This document shows, piece after piece, positions 1 through 8,043 of a stretch of 64,000 nt of DNA. Under the pieces are notes generated by a model that was not told where the DNA came from, ran no database searches, and saw only the letters and a list, made by a program, of their open reading frames with translations. This stretch comes from Candidatus Fluviicola riflensis (GTDB taxonomy: Bacteria; Bacteroidota; Bacteroidia; Flavobacteriales_D; Crocinitomicaceae): NCBI GenBank assembly GCA_002243285.1, contig CP022585.1:1394669-1458668 (forward strand), read 5' to 3'. Position 1 is the stretch's first letter; each line of letters starts with the position of its first letter. The translations under genes and the position numbers were made by a program.

Positions 1-62
1 TGTGCCTGAGATGAAAAGCAAAGCAGTGAAACGATGCTTAAAACGATGCGGGATTTCCACAT
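1..62 (-). CDS. Secreted protein, N-terminal fragment (runs off left edge)
   Basis: On the minus strand an ATG at 62 opens a frame that stays open to the window edge (20 codons). The translation begins MWKSRIVLSIVSLLCFSSQA: two charged residues, a hydrophobic core and an Ala at the end, the form of a Sec signal peptide. A TAnnTTTG promoter element (161-168, minus) lies 98 bases upstream. Nothing is visible of the mature protein, so no function can be given. The start and signal peptide are seen directly; that it is a real gene is inferred from signal peptide plus promoter. Confidence 0.6.
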   Translation of the reverse strand, partial: MWKSRIVLSIVSLLCFSSQA

Positions 63-382
63 AACGAGTTGTAATAACGAACCTTCAATCTGAACTGGTT
101 TCGGCTACGGTTTTCTACAGTAAAAACCGGCGTCAAGGATGTCAATTCTAATTGTTGGCGCAAAGATACGGGAACTGTGTTTAAGAAAGCGAGATTGAAA
201 TGTTAAGATTAGATTATTGTTCTGGAAAATGAACGATTCTCTTAATTCATGCGGTCATAAGTGTTTCTAACGGCTAAGAAACGGATAATTTCAGTTCTGG
301 AAATACGGTATAATTAATAGCTTCCAGGTAGGTATTCTATGTTATCTATGTGAACTATGTGGTTAAAAAGTGTGGTAAAAGT
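63..382. other. Intergenic stretch without a recognised gene
   Basis: This 320-base stretch separates two minus-strand genes. It holds the leader and promoter of the left-edge gene. Near 335-372 there is a degenerate repeat of the form ctatgtg...ctatgtggtt, a motif also seen near 13900 and 47340. I found no RNA gene or convincing small ORF. Confidence 0.5.
161..168 (-). promoter_or_regulatory. Promoter -7 element for the left-edge secreted gene
   Basis: The minus strand reads TATCTTTG, a full match to the Bacteroidota -7 element TAnnTTTG. It points at the ATG at 62, implying a leader of roughly 90 bases. No clear -33 TTG was found at the usual distance. Confidence 0.45.
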
Positions 383-2203
383 TTACCCCAAATTCCCCTG
401 CAGTTCAACCAATGAAGCATAAGAACCACTTGCTTTTCCGATCAGTTCCTGGTGCGTTCCCTGTTCCACCACTTCGCCGTTTTGGATCACCAGGATTTTA
501 TCAGCATTGCGGATAGTACTCAAACGATGAGCGATTACAATAGATGTTCGCCCGCGCATCAATTTGTCCAGCGCTTCCTGAACCACTTTTTCCGATTCGG
601 AATCGAGAGCAGAAGTTGCTTCATCGAGAATAAGAATGGTCGGATTTTTAAGAATAGCACGTGCAATGGCGATTCGTTGTTTTTGTCCGCCGCTTAATTG
701 AATACCGCGGTCACCGACCTGCGTCTCATATCCTTCCGGGAAGGAGGAAATGAATTCATGTGCGTTGGCTTGTTTGGCCGCTTCGATGATTTCTTCTTTG
801 GTAGCTTCAGGCCGGCCGAATACAATGTTTTCACTGATCGTTCCTGCAAAAAGAATCACATCCTGTGGCACAACCGCAATGTGTTCACGCAAGTGTTTGA
901 GGTCGATTTCCGAATTGCAGTTACCATTAAATTCGATGCTTCCTTCCGACAGCTGGTAATAATTCAATACCAGTGATGCAATGGTCGATTTTCCACCACC
1001 CGAAGTTCCTACCAGCGCAAGCGTTTGATTGGAAGCAATATCGAACGAAATGTTTTTGAGTACCGTTATATCTGCTCGCTGAGGATAATGAAATGTCACA
1101 TTTTTAAAGGAAATAGCGCCGTTAATCACCGGTTTTGCTGTTCCGGTAAACAATTGCTGTTCACTCGTTTCATTGATGAGGTCCATCAGTTTTTCAGTAG
1201 CGCCCACCGATTTTTGAATGCTTGAATAAAAATCAGGCAGTGAACCGATACTGGCCGCAATAATCATCGTCATCATTAAAAAGGAATACAAATCGCCCTG
1301 TACCAGTGTCGGATTTGGCCCTTGCGTCATCAGCAAACCTTGCCACACGATAAATACGATGGCACCGAACATGCAAAAAACGATGAACGAAATAAACAAT
1401 CCGCGCCATAAGCCGCTTTTAATGTTCAAACGACGAATTTCATTGATTGCCGTTCTGAAACGCCCGATCAGGAATGCTTCATTGGTAAACGCTTTGATAT
1501 TCCCGATTCCCATCATGGCTTCTTCGGCAATGGCATTTGAATGTGCGGTTTGGTCTTGTGCTTCTTTTGACAAACGTTTAATGAATCGCCCGAAAAATAC
1601 CGCGACCAATGCAATTACGGGGACAGTTGCAAGCATGATTAATGCAAGTTTCCAGGAGATGAATCCAAGAATAAAAATTCCACCGACAATCATCACAATT
1701 TGTCTAAAAAACTCAGCGATTGTGGTACGTAATGTTTCCTGGATTTGTGTAATATCAGCTGATAACCGACTTGTAAGTTCACCAACGGTATTGCGGTTGT
1801 AAAAATCCATCGGCAAATGCAGCAGACGATTGAATACATCGGTACGCAGGTCGCGCAAAGCATTTTCGGTGACGTTGGTAAACAAGACAACCCGAAAATA
1901 ACTAAAGATAGATTGTGCTCCGAAAAGAATAAACAATGCCAGTGCAACGGTGTTTACATTGGATAAATCAATCGCTTTAACGGCTTCCGACATCGATGTT
2001 TTTGCGCCGGTTCCCGTTCCTAATAATTGTCCTAACAAAACAGGGAAAATCAACCCGGCAGAAGTTGAAAGGATGAGGAAGATCCAGCCGATGATAAAGC
2101 TGTTTCTGTATGGTTTAAGGTACGAGAAAATGCGTCGTGCCTTTTTATAACTGTCGCGGGTGAGTTGCACTTTTTCTTTTTTGGCCTTTTTTGGACGCAA
2201 CAT
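383..2203 (-). CDS. ABC exporter, MsbA/multidrug type (fused permease and ATPase)
   Basis: A 606-residue half-transporter with the membrane domain at about residues 30-330 and the ATPase domain at 360-600. The ATPase motifs are complete: Walker A GTSGGGKS at 399-406, Q-loop at 447, signature LSGGQ at 503-507, Walker B ILILDE at 523-528 and switch His 559. Proteins of this build work as homodimers in the inner membrane and export lipids (lipid A core in MsbA) or drugs. The substrate cannot be read from the sequence. Length is normal for the family. The gene stands alone, with a promoter element at 2224-2231 (minus), 20 bases before the ATG. Confidence 0.92.
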   Translation of the reverse strand: MLRPKKAKKEKVQLTRDSYKKARRIFSYLKPYRNSFIIGWIFLILSTSAGLIFPVLLGQLLGTGTGAKTSMSEAVKAIDLSNVNTVALALFILFGAQSIFSYFRVVLFTNVTENALRDLRTDVFNRLLHLPMDFYNRNTVGELTSRLSADITQIQETLRTTIAEFFRQIVMIVGGIFILGFISWKLALIMLATVPVIALVAVFFGRFIKRLSKEAQDQTAHSNAIAEEAMMGIGNIKAFTNEAFLIGRFRTAINEIRRLNIKSGLWRGLFISFIVFCMFGAIVFIVWQGLLMTQGPNPTLVQGDLYSFLMMTMIIAASIGSLPDFYSSIQKSVGATEKLMDLINETSEQQLFTGTAKPVINGAISFKNVTFHYPQRADITVLKNISFDIASNQTLALVGTSGGGKSTIASLVLNYYQLSEGSIEFNGNCNSEIDLKHLREHIAVVPQDVILFAGTISENIVFGRPEATKEEIIEAAKQANAHEFISSFPEGYETQVGDRGIQLSGGQKQRIAIARAILKNPTILILDEATSALDSESEKVVQEALDKLMRGRTSIVIAHRLSTIRNADKILVIQNGEVVEQGTHQELIGKASGSYASLVELQGNLG

Positions 2204-2223
2204 ATATTTGTAAATTTGTGGTA

Positions 2224-2231
2224 CAAAAGTA
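2224..2231 (-). promoter_or_regulatory. Promoter -7 element for the ABC exporter
   Basis: The minus strand reads TACTTTTG, matching TAnnTTTG, 20 bases before the ATG at 2203. Confidence 0.45.
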
Positions 2232-2282
2232 ATCGTCGTTGAGGCTTTTAGTGCATTTTTTTAGAATATTTTACTCCGGTTC

Positions 2283-2312
2283 TTGAATATTTGGAAAAAG
2301 TAGCTATCTTTG
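2283..2312 (+). promoter_or_regulatory. Promoter of rpmH
   Basis: A TTG at 2283-2285 and TATCTTTG at 2305-2312, 19 bases apart, fit the Bacteroidota -33/-7 promoter well. The implied leader before rpmH (ATG 2359) is about 40 bases, which is the only well-formed two-part promoter I could find in the window. Confidence 0.6.
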
Positions 2313-2358
2313 CACTCCGCAATTGAGAAATAGAAATTCGTTATAAAGATATAGAATC

Positions 2359-2517
2359 ATGAAAAGAACGTTTCAACCGTCCGTAAGAAAGAGAAAAAAC
2401 AAACACGGATTCCGCAGCCGCATGGCAACGAAAAACGGTCGTAAGGTATTGGCTGCACGTCGCCGTAAAGGTCGTAAGAGATTAACAGTTTCTGACGAAC
2501 CAAACCACAAGCGTTAA
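2359..2517 (+). CDS. rpmH: 50S ribosomal protein L34
   Basis: A 52-residue, very basic protein starting [18 protein letters not shown] and carrying the L34 hallmarks [20 protein letters not shown]34 is part of the large ribosomal subunit. Length is typical (44-53 residues). It has its own promoter upstream and a hairpin terminator 30 bases downstream, so it is probably transcribed alone. In many bacteria rpmH sits beside rnpA and dnaA; here it is next to an ABC exporter and a threonine aldolase, an arrangement without those partners. Confidence 0.98.
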   Translation: MKRTFQPSVRKRKNKHGFRSRMATKNGRKVLAARRRKGRKRLTVSDEPNHKR

Positions 2518-2547
2518 TTCTCAGGAAGTTCTTTCTTCAAGATATAG

Positions 2548-2580
2548 ACCATCTTTCTCCGGAAAGGTGGTTTTTTGTTT
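2548..2580 (+). terminator. Rho-independent terminator of rpmH
   Basis: The arms accatctttc and gaaaggtggt (one G-T pair) close a short loop and are followed by ttttttgttt. It lies 30 bases after the rpmH stop. Confidence 0.8.
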
Positions 2581-2644
2581 TGGGATTTTTTTAATTCATA
2601 ATTCATCATTCGATTTTAGTAAGTTTGTTCAAAACAATTCACCC

Positions 2645-3667
2645 ATGAAACTTCCCGTTGATCTTCGTTCCGATACTGTTACACAACCCACAGCCGCGAT
2701 GCGCGAAGCTATGTTTAATGCACCGCTTGGAGACGATGTATTCCAGGAAGATCCCACTGTAAATGAATTGCAGCAATTCGCAGCTGACTATTTCGGGAAA
2801 GAAGCCGCGCTGTTTTGCGCATCGGGAACGCAAACAAACCAAATTGCGATCAACGTGCATGTACAGCCGGGTGGAGAAGTTATTTGTCACGAAGACAGCC
2901 ATATTTACAAATACGAAGGTGGCGGAATTGCCAAGAATTCGGGAGCTTCTGTGCGTTTGTTAACCGGAAACAGAGGCCGCATCACCGCTGGCGATATCGA
3001 ACAATGGATCATGCCCGACGATGTGCATTTTCCGGTCACCCAATTGATTTCTTTGGAAGATACATTCAACAGAGGTGGTGGCTCCGTTTATGATTTTGCT
3101 GAAATAGAACGCATTTCGGCATTGTCGAAAAACCTGAAATTACCTTTACACCTTGACGGTGCGCGTTTGTTTAATGCGTTGGCAGTAAACAATATTGATC
3201 CAAAACGTTATGCAGCAGCGTTCGATTCCATCTCCATTTGTTTGTCGAAAGGATTGGGCGCTCCGATAGGCTCCTTATTATTAGGTAAAACCGAATTCAT
3301 TCACCGTGCCCGCCGGGTGCGAAAAGTATACGGAGGCGGAATGCGCCAGGCAGGTTTTTTGGCTGCGGCTGGTTTACACGCGCTGAAACACCATACCGAA
3401 CGCTTGAAAACGGATCATGAACACGCAAGTATGCTTGAAAAAGCGCTTTCGGAATGCAGCTGGGTGAAAACCGTGATTCCGGTCGAGACAAACATCGTTG
3501 TGATTGTGTTGGAACAACCCGAACTGCGTGATCAGTTCATTCAAAAATTAGCCGATCAGCAAATTCTTACGGTATCTTTTGGCCCGGGAATGATCCGGAT
3601 GGTCACGCACCTGGATATTGATTCCGGTCAGATTGATTACGTGCTGGCGACTGTCAAAAAAATGTGA
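2645..3667 (+). CDS. ltaE: Low-specificity L-threonine aldolase
   Basis: A 340-residue PLP-dependent enzyme of the aminotransferase class V-like fold that splits L-threonine or L-allo-threonine into glycine and acetaldehyde. The N-terminus [12 protein letters not shown] is the family signature, EDTFNRGGG and [10 protein letters not shown] give the cofactor-binding aspartate region, and Lys202 in [10 protein letters not shown] is the expected PLP lysine. The start at 2645 was chosen because the open frame back to 2567 overlaps the rpmH terminator and adds a non-homologous tail. The next gene starts one base after the stop, so the two may be co-transcribed. Confidence 0.93.
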   Translation: MKLPVDLRSDTVTQPTAAMREAMFNAPLGDDVFQEDPTVNELQQFAADYFGKEAALFCASGTQTNQIAINVHVQPGGEVICHEDSHIYKYEGGGIAKNSGASVRLLTGNRGRITAGDIEQWIMPDDVHFPVTQLISLEDTFNRGGGSVYDFAEIERISALSKNLKLPLHLDGARLFNALAVNNIDPKRYAAAFDSISICLSKGLGAPIGSLLLGKTEFIHRARRVRKVYGGGMRQAGFLAAAGLHALKHHTERLKTDHEHASMLEKALSECSWVKTVIPVETNIVVIVLEQPELRDQFIQKLADQQILTVSFGPGMIRMVTHLDIDSGQIDYVLATVKKM

Positions 3668-3668
3668 T

Positions 3669-4754
3669 ATGCGTTGGCTGCTGCTGTTGATCGTTTTTAA
3701 GTCCAGCTGGACGTTTGCACAGCAACCCGATACCGTAAAGTGGTCAGAAAACGCATTAATCAGTAACGAATGGCCAAAACCGGGCGATACTCCACGATCA
3801 GCACAGTTTATTGCTCATTTGGATGTGAAACTGATAAAAGACCGCATTGACAAAACACGGCATGTCCGTTACTCAGTCAACGCACAATGGCTGCGCAATG
3901 AAAGCTTTTTGGCTGATTCAGTGAAGTCCCGTTACCTGCCATTAGCCCAATTATTCTTCGATTGTTACGAATTAGAGTCGAGGAAATTACAGGAACGCCT
4001 CAATTCATCCGACGGTTTTCCGGAGACAGATATTCCGGAATCGAACAAACGGATTAATGACCAACTCGACGCGTTGCGTGAAATTACCAATAACGGATTC
4101 GATACGGCGGAAGTCAATTACTGGCGCGAGTGGATGGACAGTGCGTTGTTGAAGACACCACGTATTTTCCTGCCGCAGTTCGAGCTGGGAAACTGGGAAT
4201 TTGGATTTGATGCCGGAGGCGGTGCAGCTGTCATCGGCGGGAACCTGTCGAATTATTTCCAGGTTTTACCCGCATTGGGATATGGCGCAAGTCTGAATTT
4301 AAAACGTATTCAGTTCGATTATTACGCTCTGCACAGTTTTGCAAAATCAGATTCGGCATTTGCAACAGGTGACTTCAAATTCACGGATAGCAGTCGTTTA
4401 CAGATCAATCAAACGAGCTGGACGATGGGCATCCAATGCATCCGAGGGTATAAATGGTCGGTAACACCTTACGGCGGATTGAGCATTTTCCGCATCATTA
4501 ACCGCGATGAACCTGAAGGTTCGCTCTACTCAAAAGGCAGTGCATCTTACAACTGGGAGGCGGGAATAATCACCGAATGGCGGTTTATGCAGTATTATCA
4601 AAGCAATGCGATTCAGTTATTTTGGAAATTAAGGCTGAAAATAGGTTATGCACCGGTCAATTACCAGTATAAAATATCAGGGAATGCAGTGAAAATTCAG
4701 ATGGGAATCGGCTTTACGCTAAAATCGATTAAAACCCTGCGCGGCGAATTCTAG
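3669..4754 (+). CDS. Secreted protein of unknown function, probable outer-membrane association
   Basis: 361 residues beginning with a signal peptide (MRWLLLLIVFKSSWTFAQ). I do not recognise a family. The first half is charged and probably helical; from about residue 180 the sequence alternates aromatic and polar residues with many glycines (for example WEFGFDAGGGAAVIGG), which is compatible with a small outer-membrane beta structure. The start at 3669 is preferred over an upstream in-frame start at 3618 because it places the signal peptide at the N-terminus and leaves one base between this gene and the aldolase stop. Confidence 0.75.
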   Translation: MRWLLLLIVFKSSWTFAQQPDTVKWSENALISNEWPKPGDTPRSAQFIAHLDVKLIKDRIDKTRHVRYSVNAQWLRNESFLADSVKSRYLPLAQLFFDCYELESRKLQERLNSSDGFPETDIPESNKRINDQLDALREITNNGFDTAEVNYWREWMDSALLKTPRIFLPQFELGNWEFGFDAGGGAAVIGGNLSNYFQVLPALGYGASLNLKRIQFDYYALHSFAKSDSAFATGDFKFTDSSRLQINQTSWTMGIQCIRGYKWSVTPYGGLSIFRIINRDEPEGSLYSKGSASYNWEAGIITEWRFMQYYQSNAIQLFWKLRLKIGYAPVNYQYKISGNAVKIQMGIGFTLKSIKTLRGEF

Positions 4755-4760
4755 TTTTTG

Positions 4761-4768
4761 TACCTTTG
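4761..4768 (+). promoter_or_regulatory. Promoter -7 element, four bases before an ATG
   Basis: TACCTTTG matches TAnnTTTG and is followed by attc and then the ATG at 4773. If used, transcription would begin at or next to the start codon. Confidence 0.45.
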
Positions 4769-4772
4769 ATTC

Positions 4773-5414
4773 ATGTGGAAATACCTTGTCTCCGGTTTAT
4801 TACTCGTACTGATTGCCTGCACCGAACAACCTGCTGAAACTGTCAATTATGATGAATTGGCTCCCGGTTCAGGAAAATACAACGACAAACAATCCGACAA
4901 ACCGATCGATTCTTCTATCGTGAATGAACGTCCGGAAAGCAGTTTGTTTTTAGCAATTGTAGACACGATGATGCTAGAATCGCGTTGGGTGAAATGGGAC
5001 ACATTGTTGTTTCCTGACCGTTTTGGTCCCAATGCACAGGAAAAATGGATGACAATCGGCACAAAAGACAGTTTGGTGCTGCTGCGTTACCAGTTCAAAG
5101 ACAGTTTACGCACCAAAAACGCCTTTTTTAACTGGATTGATTGTTTCGGCCCGAAATGTAAATCATACACCGTTGGGGCTAATATCCGCATTCCGAAACG
5201 CGCCGCTTTATGGCTTGTTGGAAGTAAAGAATTGGTTATTATTGAAGGTAATAAGGCCATTGATGAAAAACTGATCCGGGAAATCCTCAGCAAGGATCCG
5301 AAAAAAGAAAACTGGTTGTATTTAGTCAACATTCCCAAATCGGGTAAAACAACATGGAAACGCATTGATAAAGGGGAGGAAAAACCAATTGTAAAAACAG
5401 ATGAAAACAGTTAA
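4773..5414 (+). CDS. Lipoprotein of unknown function
   Basis: 213 residues with a lipoprotein signal peptide: MWKYLVSGLLLVLIAC, with lipobox LIAC and Cys16 as the lipidation site. The mature part begins with an acidic, disordered stretch and then a compact domain I do not recognise. It lies 18 bases after the preceding gene and its last 14 bases overlap the next gene, so the three are likely co-expressed. No function can be assigned. Confidence 0.75.
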   Translation: MWKYLVSGLLLVLIACTEQPAETVNYDELAPGSGKYNDKQSDKPIDSSIVNERPESSLFLAIVDTMMLESRWVKWDTLLFPDRFGPNAQEKWMTIGTKDSLVLLRYQFKDSLRTKNAFFNWIDCFGPKCKSYTVGANIRIPKRAALWLVGSKELVIIEGNKAIDEKLIREILSKDPKKENWLYLVNIPKSGKTTWKRIDKGEEKPIVKTDENS

Positions 5415-5724
5415 CAGAGGATATATTTTGGTTGAACCGCTTCAACCGTTTTGCGACTGGGCAAAAGAACACGATGGAGACTTCGATTTTAATGAAGATG
5501 ATGACATCGAAGGAACAGTTTACCTGATCGACGAAGATTTTTTCGAGATCGAACCCATTATCGAACAGCATTTCAAGAAAATCATGCACAACGAATGCGC
5601 CGCTGTAACTGATGATGAAGCACATTGGCCAAAGCCCTCAATGGAACTTTTTTTGGCATGGTTTACCATCCGCATCGGAGGAACTGTTTTCGATACACAA
5701 AAATCAGATCTGATCGCTGACTAA
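5401..5724 (+). CDS. Small acidic cytoplasmic protein, unknown
   Basis: 107 residues, strongly acidic in the middle (DFDFNEDDDIEGTVYLIDEDFFEIEPI), no signal peptide or membrane segment. It ends in a helix-rich part with the motif SMELFLAWFTIRIGGTVFD. It overlaps the end of the lipoprotein gene by 14 bases in a different frame, which suggests translational coupling. I do not recognise the family. The small size lowers confidence a little, but the overlap and composition favour a real gene. Confidence 0.7.
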   Translation: MKTVNRGYILVEPLQPFCDWAKEHDGDFDFNEDDDIEGTVYLIDEDFFEIEPIIEQHFKKIMHNECAAVTDDEAHWPKPSMELFLAWFTIRIGGTVFDTQKSDLIAD

Positions 5725-5771
5725 CAAGAGATCTGCTAACTGGAACAGTCTAATTCCTCAACTCCTGCATT

Positions 5772-5800
5772 GAACGAAACGAAGAGGAGTCGAAATGCCT
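5772..5800 (+). repeat. 29-bp intergenic repeat, copy 1
   Basis: The stretch starting gaacgaaacgaag and ending gtcgaaatgcct differs at two positions from the copy at 29211-29239. Both copies are intergenic and in the same orientation. Confidence 0.7.
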
Positions 5801-5895
5801 CTAAACACAGTTCTTCAAAATGATAAGTGTTTGATTTGTGGCGTATTTCATGTTTTCTTGATAAGAAAATTCAAAACAGTAGGGGTAAATAGAAA

Positions 5896-5917
5896 AAGCT
5901 GTATCTTGCCACAGCTT
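5896..5917 (+). promoter_or_regulatory. Small hairpin before a membrane protein gene
   Basis: Arms aagctgt and acagctt (7 bp) enclose an 8-base loop, 13 bases upstream of the ATG at 5931. It could affect translation start; no T-run follows, so it is not a terminator. Confidence 0.3.
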
Positions 5918-5930
5918 AATCCATTATTAC

Positions 5931-6515
5931 ATGAAAATAAATAAGAAAAATGCCTACGCACTATCATTGGGAGTTCCCATTTTTGGACTCATCTGTATCG
6001 GATTTTATTCATGCACAGCAGAGCATTTAGGCCATATAGCTCACGCATTTGGGTTGTTTGTACTTACGGCTGGGGCCACTTTTTTATTAGGAGCTTTGTT
6101 GGGTTTCTTGTTCGCTATCCCGAAAGCATCTGAAGTTAAAGCAGAAGATAGTGGAAAACAAGGCTACCGTGCAAATACGAACCTGGAGCAAATTTCAGAT
6201 TGGTTGACCAAAATTCTGTTGGGTGTTGGACTTACACAAATGGATGAAATTTCCAATAAAATAGGTTCAATTTCTCAAAATATGGCGGGGGAAATGAAAT
6301 TGATCGGACATGAAGCTATGTTTATTTCTTCATTGATCGTGTTTTACACCGTTTGCGGTTTTTTTAACGGGTATTTGTTGACACGGATTGTTCTGCCCGG
6401 AATTTTTGCAAAATCAGATGCAGGAATGACTGAAGAAATTATTATTGAAGAAACTATTGTTCAGGAAGCGATCATTGTTCAGGAGGCGGAAGAAAACACC
6501 GATTCAGTGGCTTAA
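5931..6515 (+). CDS. Small integral membrane protein, unknown
   Basis: 194 residues. Hydrophobic segments lie at about 10-28, 38-63 (glycine-rich, TAGATFLLGALLGFLFAIPK) and 130-155. Between them is the amphipathic segment LEQISDWLTKILLGVGL, which I recall from hypothetical membrane proteins in several phyla. The C-terminus is a low-complexity acidic/Ile tail (EEIIIEETIVQEAIIVQEAEE). It is preceded by a 206-base intergenic region and overlaps the convergent CYTH gene by 12 bases at its 3' end. No function is known to me. Confidence 0.75.
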   Translation: MKINKKNAYALSLGVPIFGLICIGFYSCTAEHLGHIAHAFGLFVLTAGATFLLGALLGFLFAIPKASEVKAEDSGKQGYRANTNLEQISDWLTKILLGVGLTQMDEISNKIGSISQNMAGEMKLIGHEAMFISSLIVFYTVCGFFNGYLLTRIVLPGIFAKSDAGMTEEIIIEETIVQEAIIVQEAEENTDSVA

Positions 6516-6968
6516 CGAACCATTTATGAGATTTACGTTGTAATACCGTTCGTCATCGCTTACTTCTTTTGACAACCATTCCGGGTGCTCAAATGATTGT
6601 TTTTCATCTTCCAGCTCGATTTCCGCAACGATCAGTCCTTCAAGTGGTCCGTGAAACTGGTCAACGTCCCAGGTCATTCCACCAAATTCAATTGCGTAGC
6701 GATCTTTGATCAGTGTTTTCTCACAAAATTGTTCCAGCAATACCACCGCTTCCGAATAAGGAATTTCGTACTCGAATTCTGTGCGTGAAATACCGGTGCT
6801 TTTGCCTTTGATCGTCAAATAACCTTTTGTTCCTTTTGTACGAACCCGAACGGTTTTGCCATCCGCACCATCATAAATATAACCCTGACATATAGGAAGC
6901 GGTTGATGAGCTTTCAGTGCTTCATGGATCAGGTCATTGACCAAAAATTTGCGTTCGATTTCCTGCAT
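6504..6968 (-). CDS. CYTH domain protein (triphosphate tunnel metalloenzyme)
   Basis: 154 residues, the length of a single CYTH domain. The N-terminal MQEIERKFLV carries the ExExK metal/phosphate motif (Glu3, Glu5, Lys7). VRVRTKGTKGYLTIKG and RTEFEYEIP follow in the order expected for tunnel strands, and AEIELEDE supplies late acidic residues. Members hydrolyse inorganic triphosphate or nucleotide triphosphates or make cyclic nucleotides; short bacterial forms are usually phosphohydrolases, so a cyclase role should not be assumed. A TATATTTG element ends four bases before its ATG. Confidence 0.9.
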   Translation of the reverse strand: MQEIERKFLVNDLIHEALKAHQPLPICQGYIYDGADGKTVRVRTKGTKGYLTIKGKSTGISRTEFEYEIPYSEAVVLLEQFCEKTLIKDRYAIEFGGMTWDVDQFHGPLEGLIVAEIELEDEKQSFEHPEWLSKEVSDDERYYNVNLINGSLSH

Positions 6969-6972
6969 GTCA

Positions 6973-6980
6973 CAAATATA
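6973..6980 (-). promoter_or_regulatory. Promoter -7 element, four bases before the CYTH gene ATG
   Basis: The minus strand reads TATATTTG, then four bases, then ATG at 6968. It faces away from the element at 7042-7049, with a palindrome between them. Confidence 0.45.
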
Positions 6981-6995
6981 GAGATTTGGTTGTTT

Positions 6996-7033
6996 GTAAT
7001 GTGGGGGCGCGATTTATCGCGACCCCACATTAC
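6996..7033. repeat. 17-bp-arm palindrome between divergent promoters
   Basis: Arms gtaatgtgggggcgcga (6996-7012) and tcgcgaccccacattac (7017-7033) pair at 16 of 17 positions around a ttta loop. It sits between two outward-facing -7 elements. It may be a REP-like element or a regulator-binding site. It is not placed as a terminator, since both genes start here. Confidence 0.75.
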
Positions 7034-7041
7034 AATTCCGT

Positions 7042-7049
7042 TATATTTG
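7042..7049 (+). promoter_or_regulatory. Promoter -7 element, four bases before the deacetylase ATG
   Basis: TATATTTG followed by catc and then ATG at 7054. Confidence 0.45.
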
Positions 7050-7053
7050 CATC

Positions 7054-8043
7054 ATGCATGTTCTGTTTACCTTCGACTATGAATTGTTTTTCGGCGCCGG
7101 CACCGGTTCCGTTGAAAAATGCATGATCGAACCGACAGCTGCCTTGTTGCACCTCAGCAAAACCTACAATGTTGGAATGACCTTCTTCGTTGATGTTGGT
7201 TATTTACTGAAACTTGAAGAATTCGCCCCGAATCATTCGCAATTACAAGCCGATCTCATAAAAGTAAAAACGCAGATTGCTGAAATGGTCAGCTTGGGAT
7301 GCTCCGTGCAATTGCACATTCATCCGCATTGGGAAAAATCTTCTTACGATGGACAGAAATGGCAAATCGTGACCAACAATTGTTACAAACTCGATGATTT
7401 TTCTGACACTGAAATTGAGCAGATCGTAAAGCGTTACTATCTATATCTTTACGAACTGACCAATCAACCGATTCATTCGTTTAGGGCCGGCGGATGGTGT
7501 ATTCAGCCATTTTCACGGTTATACAAAGTCTTCAAAGAACTGAATCTGAAGATCGACAGTAGTGTTTTTCCAGGTGGAAAGTTTCAATCGCCACACTACG
7601 ATTTTGATTTTACAGCCGTACAGGCATATTCGCCTGCATACCGCTTCGAAATGGATGTGTGTGTCGCCGAACCGAACGGAAGTTTCACCGAATATCCCAT
7701 CGCATCGTGGAATTATTCACCGGTATTTTACTGGAAATTATACATCCTGGGTAGATTGCAGCCGCGTCGGCATAAAATGATCGGTGATGGCAGCTTTTTA
7801 GCACAGCCGGGGCGTAAAAAGTCAGTATTGACCAATTTTACCTGGAACCATGTAAGCGCTGATGGTTATTACGCGGGAATGCTTGAAAAGCAAGCCGTAA
7901 TGTACCAGTTAAAAGGTGTGGAGCATTTTGTCGTGATCGGCCACCCGAAAGGACTCACCGTTTACGCATTGGAACAACTGGAACGTTTCCTGAAAGACAA
8001 ACGAAATAAGTATACATTTCCAACGTTTTCCGATTTGTCATGA
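7054..8043 (+). CDS. Polysaccharide deacetylase family protein (NodB-like)
   Basis: 329 residues, no signal peptide, so cytoplasmic. It opens with LFTFDYELFFG, where the Asp corresponds to the catalytic region of NodB-homology enzymes, and later has VQLHIHPHW (paired metal-binding His) and HSFRAGGWC, matching the second and third NodB motifs. WVHVSADGYY-like and FVVIGHPKG segments complete the barrel. Such enzymes remove N-acetyl groups from sugars. Its stop overlaps the next gene by four bases (ATGA), and the following SDR gene also overlaps, so all three are one transcript. The exact sugar is unknown. Confidence 0.82.
   Translation: MHVLFTFDYELFFGAGTGSVEKCMIEPTAALLHLSKTYNVGMTFFVDVGYLLKLEEFAPNHSQLQADLIKVKTQIAEMVSLGCSVQLHIHPHWEKSSYDGQKWQIVTNNCYKLDDFSDTEIEQIVKRYYLYLYELTNQPIHSFRAGGWCIQPFSRLYKVFKELNLKIDSSVFPGGKFQSPHYDFDFTAVQAYSPAYRFEMDVCVAEPNGSFTEYPIASWNYSPVFYWKLYILGRLQPRRHKMIGDGSFLAQPGRKKSVLTNFTWNHVSADGYYAGMLEKQAVMYQLKGVEHFVVIGHPKGLTVYALEQLERFLKDKRNKYTFPTFSDLS

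Noticed and set aside
2567..2644. N-terminal extension of the threonine aldolase
   Set aside because: It overlaps the rpmH terminator and does not look like the conserved family start.
6504..6968. Adenylate cyclase function for the CYTH protein
   Set aside because: Only the general tunnel motifs are visible; most short bacterial members are phosphatases.
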